Below are positions 49,027 to 49,027 of a stretch of 49,027 bases of DNA, one piece after another. Location: contig JACPNS010000009.1 in assembly GCA_016185345.1 (NCBI GenBank), positions 1-49,027 on the forward strand. The letters run 5' to 3'. The notes under the pieces were generated by a model that did no database searches, was not told the origin of the DNA, and was given only the letters and a program-made list of their open reading frames with translations. How positions within the stretch are numbered: the stretch's first letter is position 1; each line of letters opens with the position of its first letter. The translations under genes and the position numbers were made by a program. Source of the stretch: Solirubrobacterales bacterium. Its GTDB lineage: Bacteria; Actinomycetota; Thermoleophilia; Solirubrobacterales; JACPNS01.

Positions 49027-49027
49027 A
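48954..49027 (+). CDS. IS3-family transposase OrfA, partial (contig edge)
   Basis: The same 24-codon start as at the left edge (MAKQYPKEFRDDVVAVARRR), cut by the contig end at 49027. An in-frame ATG at 48945 could be the start. It points away from the type ISP gene that the IS has interrupted. Confidence 0.85.
   Translation, partial: MAKQYPKEFRDDVVAVARRRQAPI

Noticed and set aside
1-49027. Circular molecule (the ends overlap)
   Set aside because: The end repeats are inverted, not direct, so they cannot be joined into a circle.
1-49027. CRISPR arrays or rRNA genes
   Set aside because: No regularly spaced direct repeats and no rRNA-like segments were seen on either strand.

Overview
The window looks like one contig from a high-GC actinobacterium. 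Class Thermoleophilia (Solirubrobacterales-like) is my best guess, from the gene mix and not from a marker gene. The support is a complete-looking coenzyme F420 set (npdG, fbiA/cofD, fbiD/cofC, fbiB/cofE, and a fused fbiC), crotonyl-CoA carboxylase/reductase with a MeaA-type ethylmalonyl-CoA mutase, and several starts without Shine-Dalgarno sequences.

Layout. Positions 1-7.3 kb are a mobile-element module: an IS3-family transposase start at the very edge, a gene cut by it, a membrane-anchored J-domain protein, a VirD4/TraD-like ATPase, an unlisted coupled 46-codon ORF, a replication-relaxation protein, a beta-class DNA methyltransferase, and a large serine recombinase whose frame runs into a tRNA-Leu gene. 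Positions 7.3-15.9 kb are a tRNA-rich core region with six tRNAs (Leu-CAG, Pro-GGG, Gly-TCC, Trp-CCA, Leu-TAG, Leu-CAA) interleaved with small housekeeping genes; two genes begin only 1-2 nt after a tRNA. Positions 15.9-17.9 kb are an accessory patch with a DUF6036 nucleotidyltransferase/HTH pair, a decayed IS3 element and a gene relic. Positions 17.9-23.4 kb hold an acyl-CoA synthetase, a small HEPN-like/GAF group, HMG-CoA lyase and a thioesterase.

Positions 23.4-30.7 kb are the F420 locus, interrupted by a convergent GAF-GGDEF diguanylate cyclase. Positions 30.7-38.9 kb are core genes: aquaporin, zinc-type CDF exporter, YgfZ-like protein, cytochrome c lipoprotein, heme A synthase, NRAMP transporter with a divergent DtxR/MntR regulator, a methyltransferase and a lipoprotein. 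Positions 39.0-46.7 kb are framed by ccr and ecm (ethylmalonyl-CoA pathway) with three alpha/beta hydrolases, ClpS and an MBL-fold hydrolase between them. Positions 46.7-49.0 kb are a second accessory edge: two tandem paralogous small proteins and the C-terminal part of a type ISP restriction-modification enzyme cut by the same IS found at the left edge.

The two contig ends are a perfect 140-bp inverted repeat (the 5' end of the IS), so the contig probably stops where the assembler met a multicopy IS. The best novelty candidates are the tRNA/protein mixed operon with starts set by tRNA 3' ends, the DUF6036/HTH pair, the doubly coupled micro-ORF in the mobile element, and the paired small proteins next to the broken type ISP gene. 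No function call here was checked by a database search.
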